The notes beneath the pieces were generated by a model that saw nothing but the letters and a program-made list of their open reading frames with translations, was not told the DNA's origin and did not search any database. Shown here in pieces: positions 24,470 to 37,049 of a stretch of 64,000 nt of DNA; the first letter of the stretch is position 1; each line of letters begins with the position of its first letter. The position numbers and the translations under genes are program-made. The stretch comes from Cherax quadricarinatus. Lineage: Eukaryota > Arthropoda > Malacostraca > Decapoda > Parastacidae. The DNA lies in contig NC_091340.1 in NCBI RefSeq assembly GCF_038502225.1, forward strand, positions 29,029,733 to 29,093,732. The letters run 5' to 3'.

Positions 24470-25143
24470 GTATTATGAATAATGTATTATGTCATGTATT
24501 ATGTTATGCATTAAGTATTATGTCATGTATTATGTTATGTATTAAGTATTATGTCATGTATTATGTTATGTATTATGTCATGTAACGTGTCATATATTAT
24601 GTATTATGTCATGTATTATGACATGCATTATGTATTATGTCATGTATTATGTCATGTAACATGTCATATATTATGTATTATGTCATGTATTATGTCATAC
24701 ATTGTGTATTATGTCATGTATTATGTATTATGTCATGTATTATGTATTATGTCATGTATTATGTCATGTAACATGTCATATATTATGTATTATGTCATGT
24801 ATTATGTCATACATTGTGTATTATGTCATGTATTATGTATTATGTCATGCATTATGTATTATGTCATGCATTATGTCAGGTATTGTGTATTATGTCATGT
24901 ATTATGTCAGGTATTGTGTATTATGTCAGGTATTGTGTATTATGTCATGTATTATGTCATGTATTATGTCAGGTATTGTGTATTATGTCATGTATTATGT
25001 CATGTATTATGTCATACATTATGTATTATGTCATGTAACATGTCATACATTATGTATTATGTCATGCACTATGTATTATATCAATTATTATGTCATACAT
25101 TATGTATTATGTCATGTATTATGTCGTGCATTATGTATCATGT
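24470..25143. repeat. TATTATGTCATG satellite, block 1
   Basis: Iterations of the 12-mer TATTATGTCATG with TATTATG insertions, and ACATGTCATA or CAGGTATTGTG variants. Period lengths mix, so frames drift, but stop codons are rare and long methionine/tyrosine-rich frames appear. They are artefacts. Confidence 0.93.
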
Positions 25144-25216
25144 ATCAAAAGTTTCAGTGTTCTGTTCTGAATGAATTTTTGCATCATATATTCTGTCTTG
25201 TAAATTACGTAAAAAT
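25144..25216. other. Unique spacer between satellite blocks
   Basis: A 73-bp non-repeat spacer containing TGACGTAA. Confidence 0.6.
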
Positions 25217-26678
25217 CTATGACGTAATGTGTATTATGTTTCATGTATTATGTATCATGTATTATGTATTATGTATCATGTATTATGTATCATGTATTAT
25301 GTATCATGTATTATGTATCATGTATTATGTATTATGTATTATGTATCATGTATTATGTATTATGTATCATGTATTATGTATCATGTATTATGTATCATGT
25401 ATTATGTATCATGTATTATGTATTATGTATTATGTATCATGTATCATGTATTATGTATCATGTATTATGTATCATGTATTATGTATTATGTATTATGCAT
25501 CATGTATTATGCATCATGTATTATGTATAATGTATTATGTATCATGTATTATGCATCATGTATTATGCATCATGTATTATGCATCATGTATTATGTATAA
25601 TGTATTATGTATCATATATTATGTATTATGTATTATGGATCATGTATTATGCATCATGTATTATGTATAATGTATTATGCATCATGTATTATGTATCATG
25701 TATTATGCATCATGTATTATGTATCATGTACTATGTATCATGTATTATGTATAATGTATTATGTATCATGTATTATGCATCATGTATTATGTATCATGTA
25801 TTATGTATCATATATTATGTATCATGTATTATTTATCATGTATTATGTATCATGTATTATGTATCATGTATTATGTATAATGTATTATGTATCATGTATT
25901 ATGTATCATGTATTATGTATCATGTATTATGCATCATGTATTATGTATCATGTATCATGTATTATGTATCATGTATTATGTATAATGTATTATGTATCAT
26001 GTATTATGCATCATGTATTATGTATAATGTATTATGTATCATGTATTATGTATCATGTATTATGTATCATATATTATGCATCATGTATTATGTATAATGT
26101 ATTATGCATCATGTATTATGTATCATGTATTATGCATCATGTATTATGTATCATGTATTATGTATCATGTATTATATATCATGTATTATGTATCATGTAT
26201 TATGCATCATGTATTATGTATCATGTATTATATATCATGTATTATGTATAATGTATTATGTATCATGTATTATGTATCATGTATTATGTATAATGTATTA
26301 TGTATCATGTATTATGTATCATGTATTATGTATCATGTATTATGCATCATGTATTATGTATCATGTATTATGTATCATGTATTATGCATCATGTATTATG
26401 TATCATGTATCATGTATTATGTATCATGTATTATGTATTATGCATCATGTATTATGCATCATGTATTATGTATCATGTATTATGTATTATGCATCATGTA
26501 TTATGCATCATGTATTATGTATCATGTATTATGTATTATGTATTATGTATCATGTATTATGTATTATGTATTATGTATCATGTATAATGTATTATGTATT
26601 ATGTATCATGTATTATGTATCATGTACTATGTATTATGTATTATGCATCATGTATTATGTATCATGTATTATGTATTA
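25217..26678. repeat. TATTATGTATCATG satellite, block 2
   Basis: About 1.45 kb of the 14-mer TATTATGTATCATG, itself two 7-mers of form TATNATG. ATGCATCATG and ATGTATAATG variants are scattered through it. Three 14-mers make 42 bp, so three overlapping plus-strand frames stay open for hundreds of bases. They are artefacts. Confidence 0.95.
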
Positions 26679-26795
26679 CTGAGGAAAATTTTGAATTAAA
26701 TGTAATCATTTTATCCATGAAGCTGTTGTTGGTGAGATTACTTTCTGTGATTATTATTTTTACTTTTAGTAAGACAAATGATAATGACCTTAGAG

Positions 26796-26845
26796 GAATT
26801 TTATTAATATTATTATTATCATTACTATTATTATTATTATTATTA

Positions 26846-26883
<38 letters not shown>

Positions 26884-27027
26884 GTTATTATTATTATTAT
26901 TATTATTATTTATCCAAATATGTTCAGTTTTGTGTTTTCTCTTCAATAATAACTACCTACTTTATGCATGAAATTAAAACACGCTAACAATAATAATAAT
27001 ATTATTATGATTATTATTATTATTATT

Positions 27028-27090
<63 letters not shown>
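26796..27090. repeat. (ATT)n facing (AAT)n
   Basis: About 110 bp of ATT repeats, 75 bp of ordinary sequence, then an ATT-to-AAT switch and about 85 bp of AAT. The two arrays are mutually complementary and could form a long hairpin. Confidence 0.9.
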
Positions 27091-27091
<1 letters not shown>

Positions 27092-27286
27092 TGAACTTGT
27101 ATTTTGTCAGAAAACAGTTACAAGTAAAATATTGTTTATTTGGAAATAAACAAGTTAATAATCGTTTATCAGTATTTAGCAATTATTGTGGCTGCCTGTG
27201 ATTATCATAAATATTGAACTTTGTGCCTATGTATGCGAATTACAGCATGTATAGTGGATACAGTATGTATATATGTGTGTGTGTGT

Positions 27287-27774
<488 letters not shown>

Positions 27775-27965
27775 AATTCAACCCAAGCAACATGTGGGTA
27801 TCTTGTAGACGTATCACCATCCAGTGGCTGAGGGACTAATTACCTCAGCTTCCACTGTCTGCTGTATATATTTCTATCATGTCCGTGTATTGTACTGATG
27901 AAGCCACTGGATGGCGAAACATCTACAAGATACCCAGATGTTACCCATGTGTCTAATTCTTCATC
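27775..27965. mobile_element. Foldback element with hammerhead-like motif
   Basis: Inverted arms (27775-27850 and 27890-27965) share GGGTATCTTGTAGA, the CCATCCAGTGGCT stem II block and a GAAGAATT terminus. The left arm has lost the core (27815-27830); the right arm is readable. Confidence 0.7.
27890..27928 (+). ncRNA. Hammerhead-like ribozyme with TTGTA/TACAA stem I
   Basis: TTGTA (stem I), CUGAUGA plus extra A, GCCA-CTGGA-TGGC (stem II), GAAA, C-A-U in stem III, C17, TACAA. Stem I is 5 bp and unrelated in sequence to the other subfamilies, yet pairs. Stem III is ACAU rather than ACGU, a CG-to-CA change; the mirror arm still reads ACGU followed by C, so the ancestor had a GUC cleavage triplet. 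Confidence 0.62.
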
Positions 27966-28694
27966 TCGACTGTATTGTTTACCATTGATACATTACTAAC
28001 ATTCCTCTCGACTCGAGCAAATTGATGTCAATATTGTGACCTCCACAAATTAACAGTCTTGAATAAGATAACAAAGGTAGTTTCCTGTTTACAATTAAAC
28101 TCCAGCTGATTATACAACTAACTTGAATAATACTGACTATGCTAATTTTCTTATATTCAGGTTGAATGTTAGAACACAACAGTAGATATGTGTCAAGGAG
28201 GTGCTGTAATGATGTTATGCAACTGTTCCAGGATTACCTTGTTCGAGTCTAAACTACAGTGACTCAGAAATATAATACTTGTTCTTCTACCGTGTAGGAA
28301 TCTGGTTGTCATATGCGCGTTGGTTATACAACTCCTCATCATTGCAATGTATATTGCAGTAATTATTGCGTATATACTGAGAAAGCTTAAGAAATCTTCA
28401 TGATGTGTCAGTTTCTTTTTCCAGGCACCTGGAAAAAGAAACAAGTGATGGAGTATGTAGGTACTGGAAGAAGCTTAGTGTGTTGTGTCAGTAGTTCCAT
28501 TATCTGCAACGTTTAAATCTAGATGGAGCTTACAGAAGATAGTTTTAGCTTGTGTTGCCTGGTCATGACTACACTACACATGCAACAGCTGTTGTGTCCA
28601 GTGTTACTCCAATATTTAGGATGTAGTGTACATTATGGACTAATTATTTGGTTAATCACGATTTGATGGAAATGCTCATAAGTTACCTAGAGGT

Positions 28695-28696
<2 letters not shown>
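27966..28696. other. No recognisable gene
   Basis: Unique sequence. A small CAGGCACCTGG-type palindrome is seen near 28423. Confidence 0.55.
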
Positions 28697-28770
<74 letters not shown>

Positions 28771-28773
28771 CAC

Positions 28774-28860
<87 letters not shown>
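28697..28860. repeat. (CA)n microsatellite
   Basis: CA dinucleotides with two CATATA interruptions near 28764 and 28781. Confidence 0.97.
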
Positions 28861-28862
<2 letters not shown>

Positions 28863-28925
28863 AGCTTGGACTCGACCCCTGCAATCTCAACTAGGTGAGT
28901 ACAACTAGGTGAGTACACACACACA
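28861..28925 (+). mobile_element. LINE-C 3' tail
   Basis: CTCGACCCCTGCAA...CTAGGTGAGTACA repeated, as at the end of the LINE-C copy at 49170-49215. Only the tail is present; the (CA)n array abuts it. Confidence 0.7.
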
Positions 28926-30656
28926 AAAAAAAAAACTATTATTTTCTGTTTCTTTGCACTTGCACCGTACACACTTAAGAACTGTTGATGGTAGTGCATC
29001 TTTATCAGTCATGATGGCTGGAGAGATCTATTGGTCGCCTGCCAATCCTTAAAGAACTTTCTCAGCAGTCATTGCAGATATCGTGCCCTCACAAACTGGA
29101 AGTGGAAGCTTGTAAACATCCACTCTGGTTCCACTCTGTTACTCTTTGGCTATCATCATCATATATCTGGCACACTTCAAAGTAGTGTGTCCACTCTACT
29201 TCCTTCAACAGAAAAAAAAAAGAGAGAGAATTCCAGCATCACCAACTTCGGAAAATAGAGTAGAATCTGATTTCCTAAACTCTGCCTTTTCACATGCTAA
29301 ACGGACTTTCTTTTCTCCCTGTGAAATCTCCTGGTTGGCTTAACTTTCACAACTGTAGACTTCTTCCATGACTGATGAAGTGCCTCAGCAACTCGACGCA
29401 AGAATAACTAAGATGTCTTTCGAAACTCTACATGAACCCTGCCCAAACTATCCTTCATACTACATATTTGTCCTGCCATTGAGTGTCTGCTTTCCTTCCT
29501 GAGCAGGATATCAACTTTGCAAGTGTTCCATTGATAAAGCAACATGATGAATACGTCGGTGTCTTCTGCAACAGCAGTAATGGGCTGTCCTAAAAGACAA
29601 ATTCTGATGTCCTAGCTGGCAGATTCTAATGATGTCGACACGATTAACATGATGGCATGACCACTCCTTATAATAACACTATGACCCGGAGCTGAAGATA
29701 CTGTGTTAAGAGGCTGATGAACTGTTCTCTGTCTTGTTTCTTTCATAAGACAGAAATGTCTCTTGGTCTTTATAAGCTTCAGCAGTATCTGTCATACAAA
29801 TATCGGCTGAGACTTCCACAATGTCGACGTTCGTGCTTATGGTCTTTACGCGAGAGTTTGTCATATCCATCAAACACAATGCAGTACATACTCTACCACA
29901 TATGTTCCCTGAATAGAACTGTACTGTTTCAAAACATGTGAATATGTTGCATTTTTTCTTCATCTTGTGCAGCGCAACAGTCAGCCACCATCAGTCACAA
30001 GTGTCTCCTGCTGCAACTGGTCACCATCAGTCTCATAGATGAGGTCTGTCAAGTCCGTTTGGATTGTTCTCGCCAGCTGAGACTTTCCTATCTTTGTAAA
30101 GGAAAAAGGGTATATAATGTTATGTAATGTATGGCGCCATCTAGCAAAGGAATACTCTTCAGTTTTCTATAATTCTTCACTTGCTGTCTTTATTCTTTAT
30201 TCTAAGGATTTTCTCTTCTGTTCTCACTTTTTCCTTCAGGAGAGGCGACTTCGGTCTCCTCGCTTCACCAACTCCCGCCCTTCAGTTCATGTAAGCATTA
30301 TTGTTTAATGAGAGGAATTTTCTTGTTTTGAAGGCCCCAAGTAGATTTCCTTACTATGTTAATTGTCTTAGGCTTTGACCTTCAGTTTTATGTATGTTTA
30401 TTTTCTCCCAGTCCTCAGGTCATGGCTTGGTATCCCCTGCACAGAGAGAGCTAAATAGGAACGGAATTTTTGCAACAATCTACTTGCACTACAGACGTGA
30501 TTTAGATTATTCTGTACAGACTTCGTACCTAGCTATGGAATCTTGATGCATTTCGACGAAGCTGCTTAGGCTTCGCCGAGGCATCCAACAACGTTTTTCT
30601 CAACTCGTCAATTGCCTCTTGGTTAAACTGCTTGTTACATCAATTGGCCTACTACA
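28926..30656. other. No recognisable gene
   Basis: About 1.7 kb of unique-looking sequence with short open frames only (none above 85 codons) and no repeat that I can support. Confidence 0.55.
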
Positions 30657-30690
30657 TGTAACTGGAGTGTCACTTGACACTCCAGTTACA
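30657..30690. repeat. Perfect 16-bp hairpin
   Basis: TGTAACTGGAGTGTCA, CT spacer, exact complement. Confidence 0.9.
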
Positions 30691-30738
30691 TTTATTATAT
30701 TGCCATAACCCTATAGAGGACGTCAACCTTTGTCACTG

Positions 30739-30803
30739 ACATATATTGTCCCAGATATATATTGTCCCTGACATGTATTGTCCCTGACATGTATTGTCCC
30801 AGA
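30739..30803. repeat. 16-bp minisatellite, 4 copies
   Basis: Unit TGACATGTATTGTCCC with ATATAT and CAGA variants. Confidence 0.85.
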
Positions 30804-31489
30804 CATTTCCTCAGGTGTTTACTTGTCCCTCTGGTGGAGGAATAATTACGTTATTTTAATGCTTAGCTTTGCTTAGTCTGTTTTTATTATTATTATTATT
30901 ATAGTTAGATTTATTTAATGAAGGTGTCTAAACTGACTTTAAAAAATATTTGAGCCCTTTTTCTCTTTTTCATTTTCATTCACTATTTATTTTTCCTTTA
31001 ATATTTTTCCACGAGAAAAATCCAACAGTTCTCTATTCCCTGATAATATTTCTTGTTAAAAATGATCGTTGAAGTGAGAGGTATACCTGGAATACCTAGA
31101 GGGAGTTCCGCGGCCCGGTCCATGACTAGGCTTCTCGTCTCATATTCAAAATAGGGAACTATATCATATTCTCTGTGTGCTGACGTAGAACATTGCAAGA
31201 ATAAAATTGATGGCTTAATTGAAACCACCTTCTTATTTACTTTTAATTTCGGTTTCATGTTATTCAGTATACAAATCACTTAACTCACAGGTTTGCCATA
31301 TTTATCCCACTGTATTGCAAGACCCACCTCAGGTTTCATGAGAGTTGTTACCTTCGGAAACTGTCAAACACTGGGCAGAGATTGATGCTTTGGAAATAAA
31401 CTGCTAAAGATAAACGAGTATTTTTAAGTTTATTTCCAGAATTAACGAGAATTCCAAGCTTAATCACCACCCATTAGTTACACAACCCA
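30804..31489. other. No gene; one LINE-A tail fragment
   Basis: 31083-31135 is a minus-strand LINE-A tail fragment (ATACCTGG, CGCGGCCCGGTCC, CTAGG). The rest is unique. Confidence 0.6.
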
Positions 31490-31988
31490 GGGCAACAAAG
31501 GTTTAGAGCAGGTCACTCCTGTGTCCCAACTACTGGACCCCTATGACAAGGTCCTGGATACTCTAGAAGACAAACAAAACGCAGATGTAATATACACAGA
31601 CTTTGCAAAAGCCTTTGACAAGTGTGACCATGGTGTAATAGTGCACAAAATGCGTGATAAAGGAATAATAGGAAAAGTTGGTAGATGGATCTATAATTTC
31701 AAAGAGTAGTAGTCAACAAAGTAAAGTCTGAGGCAGCTACGGTGAAAAGCTCTGTTCCACAAGGCACAGTACTCACTCCCATCTTGTTTCTCATCCTCAT
31801 ATCTGACATAGACAGGGATGTAAGCCACAGCGCTGTGTCTTCCTTTGTAGATGACACCAGAATTTGCATAACAGTGTCCTCCATTGAAGACACTGCAAGA
31901 CTCCAGGCGGACATCAACCAAATCTTTAAATGGGCTGCAGAAAAAAATATGAAACTGTGTGATGAGAAATTTCAACTACTCCGATATG
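31490..31988 (+). pseudogene. LINE-A RT, 5' piece of a split copy
   Basis: Shows VIYTDFAKAFDKCDH (RT motif A), a GRWIYNF segment, SVPQGTVLTPILF (motif B) and a SFVDDTRI box (motif C, D-D retained), then the DEKFQLLRYG block shared with 3098-3125. A frameshift and stop lie near 31707. It continues at 33362 after an RTE insertion. Confidence 0.85.
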
Positions 31989-33224
31989 GCTAAAGAGGTC
32001 TTTGTGGCATTTATGGATTTGGAAAAGGCGTATGACAGGGTGGATAGGGGGTCAATGTGGCAGATGTTGCAGGTGTATGGTGTAAAAGGTAGGTTACTGA
32101 AAGCAGTGAAGAGTTTTTACGAGGATAGTGAGGCTCAAGTTAGAATATGTAGGAAAGAGGGAAATTATTTCCCAGTAAAAGTAGGCCTTAGACAAGGATG
32201 TGTGATGTCACCGTGGTTGTTTAATATATTTATAGATGGGGTAGTAAGAGAAGTAAATGTGAGGGTCTTGGCAAGAGGCGTGGAGTTAAAAGATAAAGAA
32301 TCACACATAAAATGGGAGTTGTCACAGTTGCTCTTTGCTGATGACACTGTGCTCTTGGGAGATTCTGAAGAGAAGTTGCAGAGATTGGTGGATGAATTTG
32401 GTAGGGTGTGCAAAAGAAGAAAATTAAAAGTGAATACAGGAAAGAGTAAGGTTATGAGGATAACAAAAAGATTAGGTGGTGAAAGATTGGATATCAGATT
32501 GGAGGGAGAGAGTATGGAGGAGGTGAATGTATTCAGATATTTGGGAGTGGACGTGTCAGCGGATGGGTCTATGAAAGATGAGGTGAATCACAGAATTGAT
32601 GAGGGGAAAAGGGTGAGTGGTGCACTTAGGAGTCTGTGGAGACAAAGAACTTTGTCCTTGGAGGCAAAGAGGGGAATGTATGAGAGTATAGTTTTACCAA
32701 CGCTGTTATATGGGTGTGAAGCATGGGTGATGAATGTTGCAGCGAGGAGAAGGCTGGAGGCAGTGGAGATGTCATGTCTGAGGGCAATGTGTGGTGTGAA
32801 TATAATGCAGAGAATTCGTAGTTTGGAAGTTAGGAGGAGGTGCGGGATTACCAAAACTGTTGTCCAGAGGGCTGAGGAAGGGTTGTTGAGGTGGTTCGGA
32901 CATGTAGAGAGAATGGAGCGAAACAGAATGACTTCAAGAGTGTATCAGTCTGCAGTGGAAAGAAGGCGGGGTAGGGGTCGGCTTGGGAAAGGTTGGAGGG
33001 AGGGGGTAAAGGAGGTTTTGTGTGCGAGGGGCTTGGACTTCCAGCAGGCGTGCGTGAGCATGTTTGATAGGAGTGAATGGAGACGAATGGTTTTTTTATA
33101 CTTGACGTGCTGTTGGAGTGTGAGCAAAGTAACATTTATGAAGGGGTTCAGGGAAACCGGCAGGCCGGACTTGAGTCCTGGAGATGGGAAGTACAGTGCC
33201 TGCACTCTGAAGGAGGGGTGTTAA
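31989..33224 (+). CDS. RTE-like RT, 5'-truncated copy nested in LINE-A
   Basis: Nearly identical to 9031-10140. The frame is open; a chance ATG in the LINE-A flank (31959) would start a 421-residue protein whose RTE part begins at about residue 11. Counted from that ATG, motif A aspartate is D20 and the FADD box is D128-D129. The fingers and all upstream domains are missing, so it cannot be functional alone. Two extra T residues near 33092 bypass the stop seen in the other copy and extend the frame into the 3' region. The truncation point just before motif A is typical of incomplete target-primed reverse transcription. Confidence 0.85.
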   Translation, partial: AKEVFVAFMDLEKAYDRVDRGSMWQMLQVYGVKGRLLKAVKSFYEDSEAQVRICRKEGNYFPVKVGLRQGCVMSPWLFNIFIDGVVREVNVRVLARGVELKDKESHIKWELSQLLFADDTVLLGDSEEKLQRLVDEFGRVCKRRKLKVNTGKSKVMRITKRLGGERLDIRLEGESMEEVNVFRYLGVDVSADGSMKDEVNHRIDEGKRVSGALRSLWRQRTLSLEAKRGMYESIVLPTLLYGCEAWVMNVAARRRLEAVEMSCLRAMCGVNIMQRIRSLEVRRRCGITKTVVQRAEEGLLRWFGHVERMERNRMTSRVYQSAVERRRGRGRLGKGWREGVKEVLCARGLDFQQACVSMFDRSEWRRMVFLYLTCCWSVSKVTFMKGFRETGRPDLSPGDGKYSACTLKEGC

Positions 33225-33361
33225 TGTTGCAGTTTAAAATCTGTAGTGTAAAGCACCCTTCTGGCAAGACAATGATGGAGTGAATGATGGTGAAAGTTTT
33301 TCTTTTTCGGGCCACCCTGCCTTGGTGGGAATCGGCCAGTGTGATAATAAAAACAAAAAAA
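33225..33361 (+). mobile_element. RTE 3' UTR and A-rich tail
   Basis: Same as 10265-10402, ending GTGATAATAAAAACAAAAAAAA. Confidence 0.85.
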
Positions 33362-33788
33362 ATCGGAGTATATAACAAATTCCAACCACACAATAGAGCG
33401 AAAAACTAATGTAAAAGACCTGGGAGTGATAATGTCAGAGGATCTTATTTCAAAGACCACAACATAGTATTAATCGCATCCCCCCAGTGAAAAGCAGGGG
33501 CGCCACTAGCACGATAAGAGACAAGACACTCAGTGTTAGAGGCCCAAGACTGTTCAACTGCCTCTCAGCATACAAAAGGCGGGATTACCAATAGACCCCT
33601 GGCTGTCTTCGAGAAAGCACTGGACAGGCACCTAAAGTCAGTACCTGACCAGTCGGGATGTGGCTCGTACGTCGGGTTGCGTGCGACCAACAGTAACAGC
33701 CTGGTTGATAAGGCCCTGATCCACCATGAGGCCTGGTCACAGACCGGACCGCGGGGGCGTTGACCCCCGAAACCCTCTCCAGGTATAC
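33362..33788 (+). pseudogene. LINE-A RT, 3' piece of the split copy
   Basis: Resumes the LINE-A sequence at the position equivalent to 3155 (AACAAATTCC...ATAGAGCGAAAAACTAA). About 390 bp corresponding to 3260-3640 is deleted at 33480. It then keeps the GPRLFNCL block, the PLAVFEKALDRHLKSVPDQ block and the LINE-A tail. Relative to 3155, about 25 bp are also missing at the RTE junction. Confidence 0.82.
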
Positions 33789-34904
33789 ACCAGTTGGTAG
33801 TCTCAGAGTGATAATGAGTAACATCATCTGTGGGGCAGATCTGTTGTTACAGGTGTCTCCTGGACTTTCTGGTGTGGGCTCCGGTGATGCTACCTGATAG
33901 CATTACCTTCACCTAGTGTTTGGCTGTAGCGAGGTAAAGCACTTGACTCTCGGCTCCCTTCAGACGAGGTGTGGGTAACGTAACAGCGAACCGGAGACAG
34001 GATTAAGACTCCTGTCAGGACGTAGTTCCTGGCGAATCATAAACAAGCGTACTGGTTCTGTGTTGTTTGAATTATTTGTTGTTCTCTGTTAAGATTAAAG
34101 TTAAAATACAGTCACTTTCATTTTTCGTTCGTTTCTACTTCATCGCCTCACATTTACTGTCCAGCCATCTGGGAACTTCTGTGTTTCTGTGGCAGCGCCA
34201 GCTACGGTCTGGTCAGCTACAGAAGACCCGGTACTTTTCGGGAGCATATTAAAGACGTGACAAATAAGTCGATCTCTACAGTGTAAGCAAGACAGCATCC
34301 AAATACGCTCATCCATTCCTGGGAGCTCAGAATTTATCACGAGACTGCACTCATATATTATCTTGGAGCAACCATCCATTCTGAGTCGAATACCATCGAG
34401 ATCATTCTTCCTTAACACATTTCAGAGTGAATACTACCTACCTATACTATCTACGCATGTTTCTCTTATTTTTTAATATATTATGAATTAAATATATTTG
34501 ATCGTTCATTCTCTTTTAGTTTATTCTGACATTATTACTCTTATTTTTTCCATTTTCATTACTTTCATAACAGGGAACCAATTTCCTTGATAGTGGCTAA
34601 CACGCAAGCACTACCGTCCTTTCTGTTATGGGTACCATTCACCCTGGTTACACCACCTCCGTCTCTTCTCTCTGTTCGACTCACTCCACTTATCTTCAAA
34701 CCAATTAAATTTAAAGCATTTTTTCAGGGAAGTTCTGGTTTAAGGGCGCATTAGCCGAACTCGCTTCATTTGGGTACATTTTTCATCTGTGTTCAGCCTG
34801 GTTATGTTAAGTTACTGGTGTTTCCTACGCTTGCAAGTAGTGCCAAGTGTGCTATTCAGTTAAGTGTTTGTTTCCATGCTGCAACATCACTACCTCATCT
34901 TGCA
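33789..34904. other. No recognisable gene
   Basis: Unique-looking sequence with no supported feature. Confidence 0.55.
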
Positions 34905-35235
34905 GCATCCATGTACTGCCTGGGCAAACTGCAGTATCTCCCAAGCCTCTCAGGTTCCATACACTGGACAACCTACAGAATCTCCTAGCATCTCCTCACA
35001 ACTTTCATACTTAGCCTGGACATGTAGAAGTATCTCTATCTCATCTCTAAGCTTCCATACACTGACTGAACAAGAAGCAACTGCAACATATGTCATTCTC
35101 TCCTAACCACTTCTAAACACTGCCTGGACAAGCAGCAGCTCCTCTCAGCCTCTCCTCATCACCAAACACTGCCTGAACAAGCATTAGTTCTTCTCAGCCT
35201 CTCCTCACAGCTTCCCTATAGTACCTGTACAAACT
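34905..35235. repeat. Degenerate tandem repeat, about 50-60 bp
   Basis: Repeated ACACTGCCTGGACAAGCAG and CTCAGCCTCTCCTCA blocks at irregular spacing, strongly diverged. Confidence 0.65.
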
Positions 35236-35400
35236 GCAGCATCACCCAACATTACCTCAAACTGCATGCAGCATGCCACTGATCTTATCCTATTACAAAA
35301 CAATATATTCCCTGGAGTTTATGTAAAGGTATATAATTTACCTTCAGAAATTTTGTTTTATTATTCTGAAACAAAGAGTGGAACACTGAAGAGTAAAAGA

Positions 35401-35607
35401 GAGAGGAACCAGCCTCCACATTACCACTACAAAGATAACGTTAGTACAACATTACAACATAAAAGGTGAGAGAGGAACCAGCCACAACATTACTACTACA
35501 AAGATAACGTTAGTACAACATTACAACATAAAAGGTGAGAGAGGAACCAGCCTCAACATTACTACTACAAAGATAACGTTATTACAACACTGCAACATAA
35601 AAGGAGA
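35401..35607. repeat. 69-bp tandem repeat, 3 copies
   Basis: GAGAGGAACCAGCC starts at 35401, 35470 and 35539, exactly 69 bp apart. Copies differ at few positions. Confidence 0.93.
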
Positions 35608-36479
35608 GGAGTTTCAACTCGTTGCAACAATGTTCTCACCTGCGTCACATGTAATATAGTATGCAAATGACCCCAATTTAATATACTTTTTAAAGAAGGA
35701 AAGAAAAGCAGGTTATTTTTCTTCTCGGCGGCCAGGCGGAGATGAAGACCTGGGAAAACCAGGAGCAAGGGGGAAGGTGGGGGGGGAATAAGGAAACAGG
35801 TCAGAGTAAATAAAACAGAAAGAAAAAGGGATGGTGGATACCAGATGAACGGGAGTGAAAAGTTGTCAGGAAGAGCTAGAGAAAAAAAAGAGGATAGTAC
35901 AAAATAAAATAGGGCAGAAAAGAAAAAAAAATAAATTACTGAAAAATATATAATATTAAAACATGGAAAAATACGGGAATAAATTAATGGAAAGCTACAG
36001 ATGAATATTCTGAGAGAGAAAAAAGTAATCATCATAACTACTGCCAGGGTGATAGTAGCTACTATCCAAAGTGAGCTCTACTCCAGGTGCCATATTCCTA
36101 ACAGGATATCAAATAATGAGAAAATAAATGGGAAATGTGTAAGACAGATGAGCTGTACTGTTAAACAGAAATCAATATAATTTTGAAGCGATGAGAGACA
36201 TGAAAAGAATAAGTAAAATGACTACATTGTGATTACAATCATCATTGGAGACTCAAAGTAACAATATCAATCAACAATCATCTACCAAACAGTATGAGAT
36301 CGAGGCAGAAATATGGAGACAACAAAACAATGGTTGACACTGTAGTAGCCGTAGCAAGAAGAATTAAATAACCTAGAGTAAATGTATTAATCATGGGTGA
36401 TTTCAACCATACATAGAATGATGGAAAGATTTGTCACCCATATGACAGGCTGGAAACATGGAGGGCTAGTATAATGATC
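35608..36479. other. No gene; purine-rich stretch
   Basis: 35694-36040 is strongly A/G-rich on the plus strand. Minus-strand open frames are compositional artefacts. Confidence 0.55.
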
Positions 36480-36756
36480 AATAAGACGCGTGTGAAGCAC
36501 TTGCGAATCTTTATTCTGGAAACGTTCCGCCAGGCAGTGGTTTTTTCTCGGTCTAATGTAGAGAAACACAAAGATGATGATGAGGAGGTTGAGGTAATCA
36601 GTCCCCCAACCTGGATTCGATGTGTTCAGTCCATCAGTCTTGGTAAAGTCTGAGGGACTGATTACCTCAAACTTCTCTACACTCAACAAGCCACTGCCTG
36701 GCGAAACGTTCCTAGAATAAAGATACCCTAATGTTGCACAAGTGTCTTATACATCA
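36480..36756. mobile_element. Foldback element with dead hammerhead motifs
   Basis: Arms start ATAAGACGCGTGTGAAGCAC and end GCACAAGTGTCTTAT. The right arm keeps GCCA-CTGCC-TGGC, GAAACGTT and AATAAAG, but its core reads CTCAACA: both G5 and G8 are C. The left arm has further losses. Confidence 0.7.
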
Positions 36757-36977
36757 TCAAAATAGGTTGGATAAATACGTGAGTGTGTGTGGGTGTAAGT
36801 TGGACCTGACTAGTTTGTGCTACTAGGTCAGATGCTGTGCTCCTCCCTTACCTGAATGTGACTGACATGACTAGGGTAAAGCATTGGCTTAAGCAGATGG
36901 GAGAATTGAACCTGCCTTGCATGGGCCAGTAGGCCTACTGCAGTGTTATTTCTGTCTTATATTCTTATATTCTTAGT
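36757..36977 (+). mobile_element. LINE 3' end
   Basis: GGTTGGATAAATACGTGAGTG...GGGCCAGTAGGCCTACTGCAG, ending in a (TTATATTC) tail. The reverse complement of the same family is at 57895-58130 and 58521-58580. Confidence 0.6.
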
Positions 36978-37049
36978 ATAATGACGGTGGTAAGGAAATA
37001 GTATCAGTATATCATGAACACGAGAGAGCTGAGGAGATGTGCCATAAAG

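Noticed and set aside
24551..26699. Overlapping long open frames rich in Met, Tyr, Cys and Ile
   Set aside because: They are read-through of a 12/14-bp satellite in all three frames; composition is fixed by the repeat and no gene structure accompanies it.
36668..36735. Active hammerhead at 36668
   Set aside because: Stem II and GAAACGUU are present, but both G5 and G8 of the core are C and stem I does not pair.
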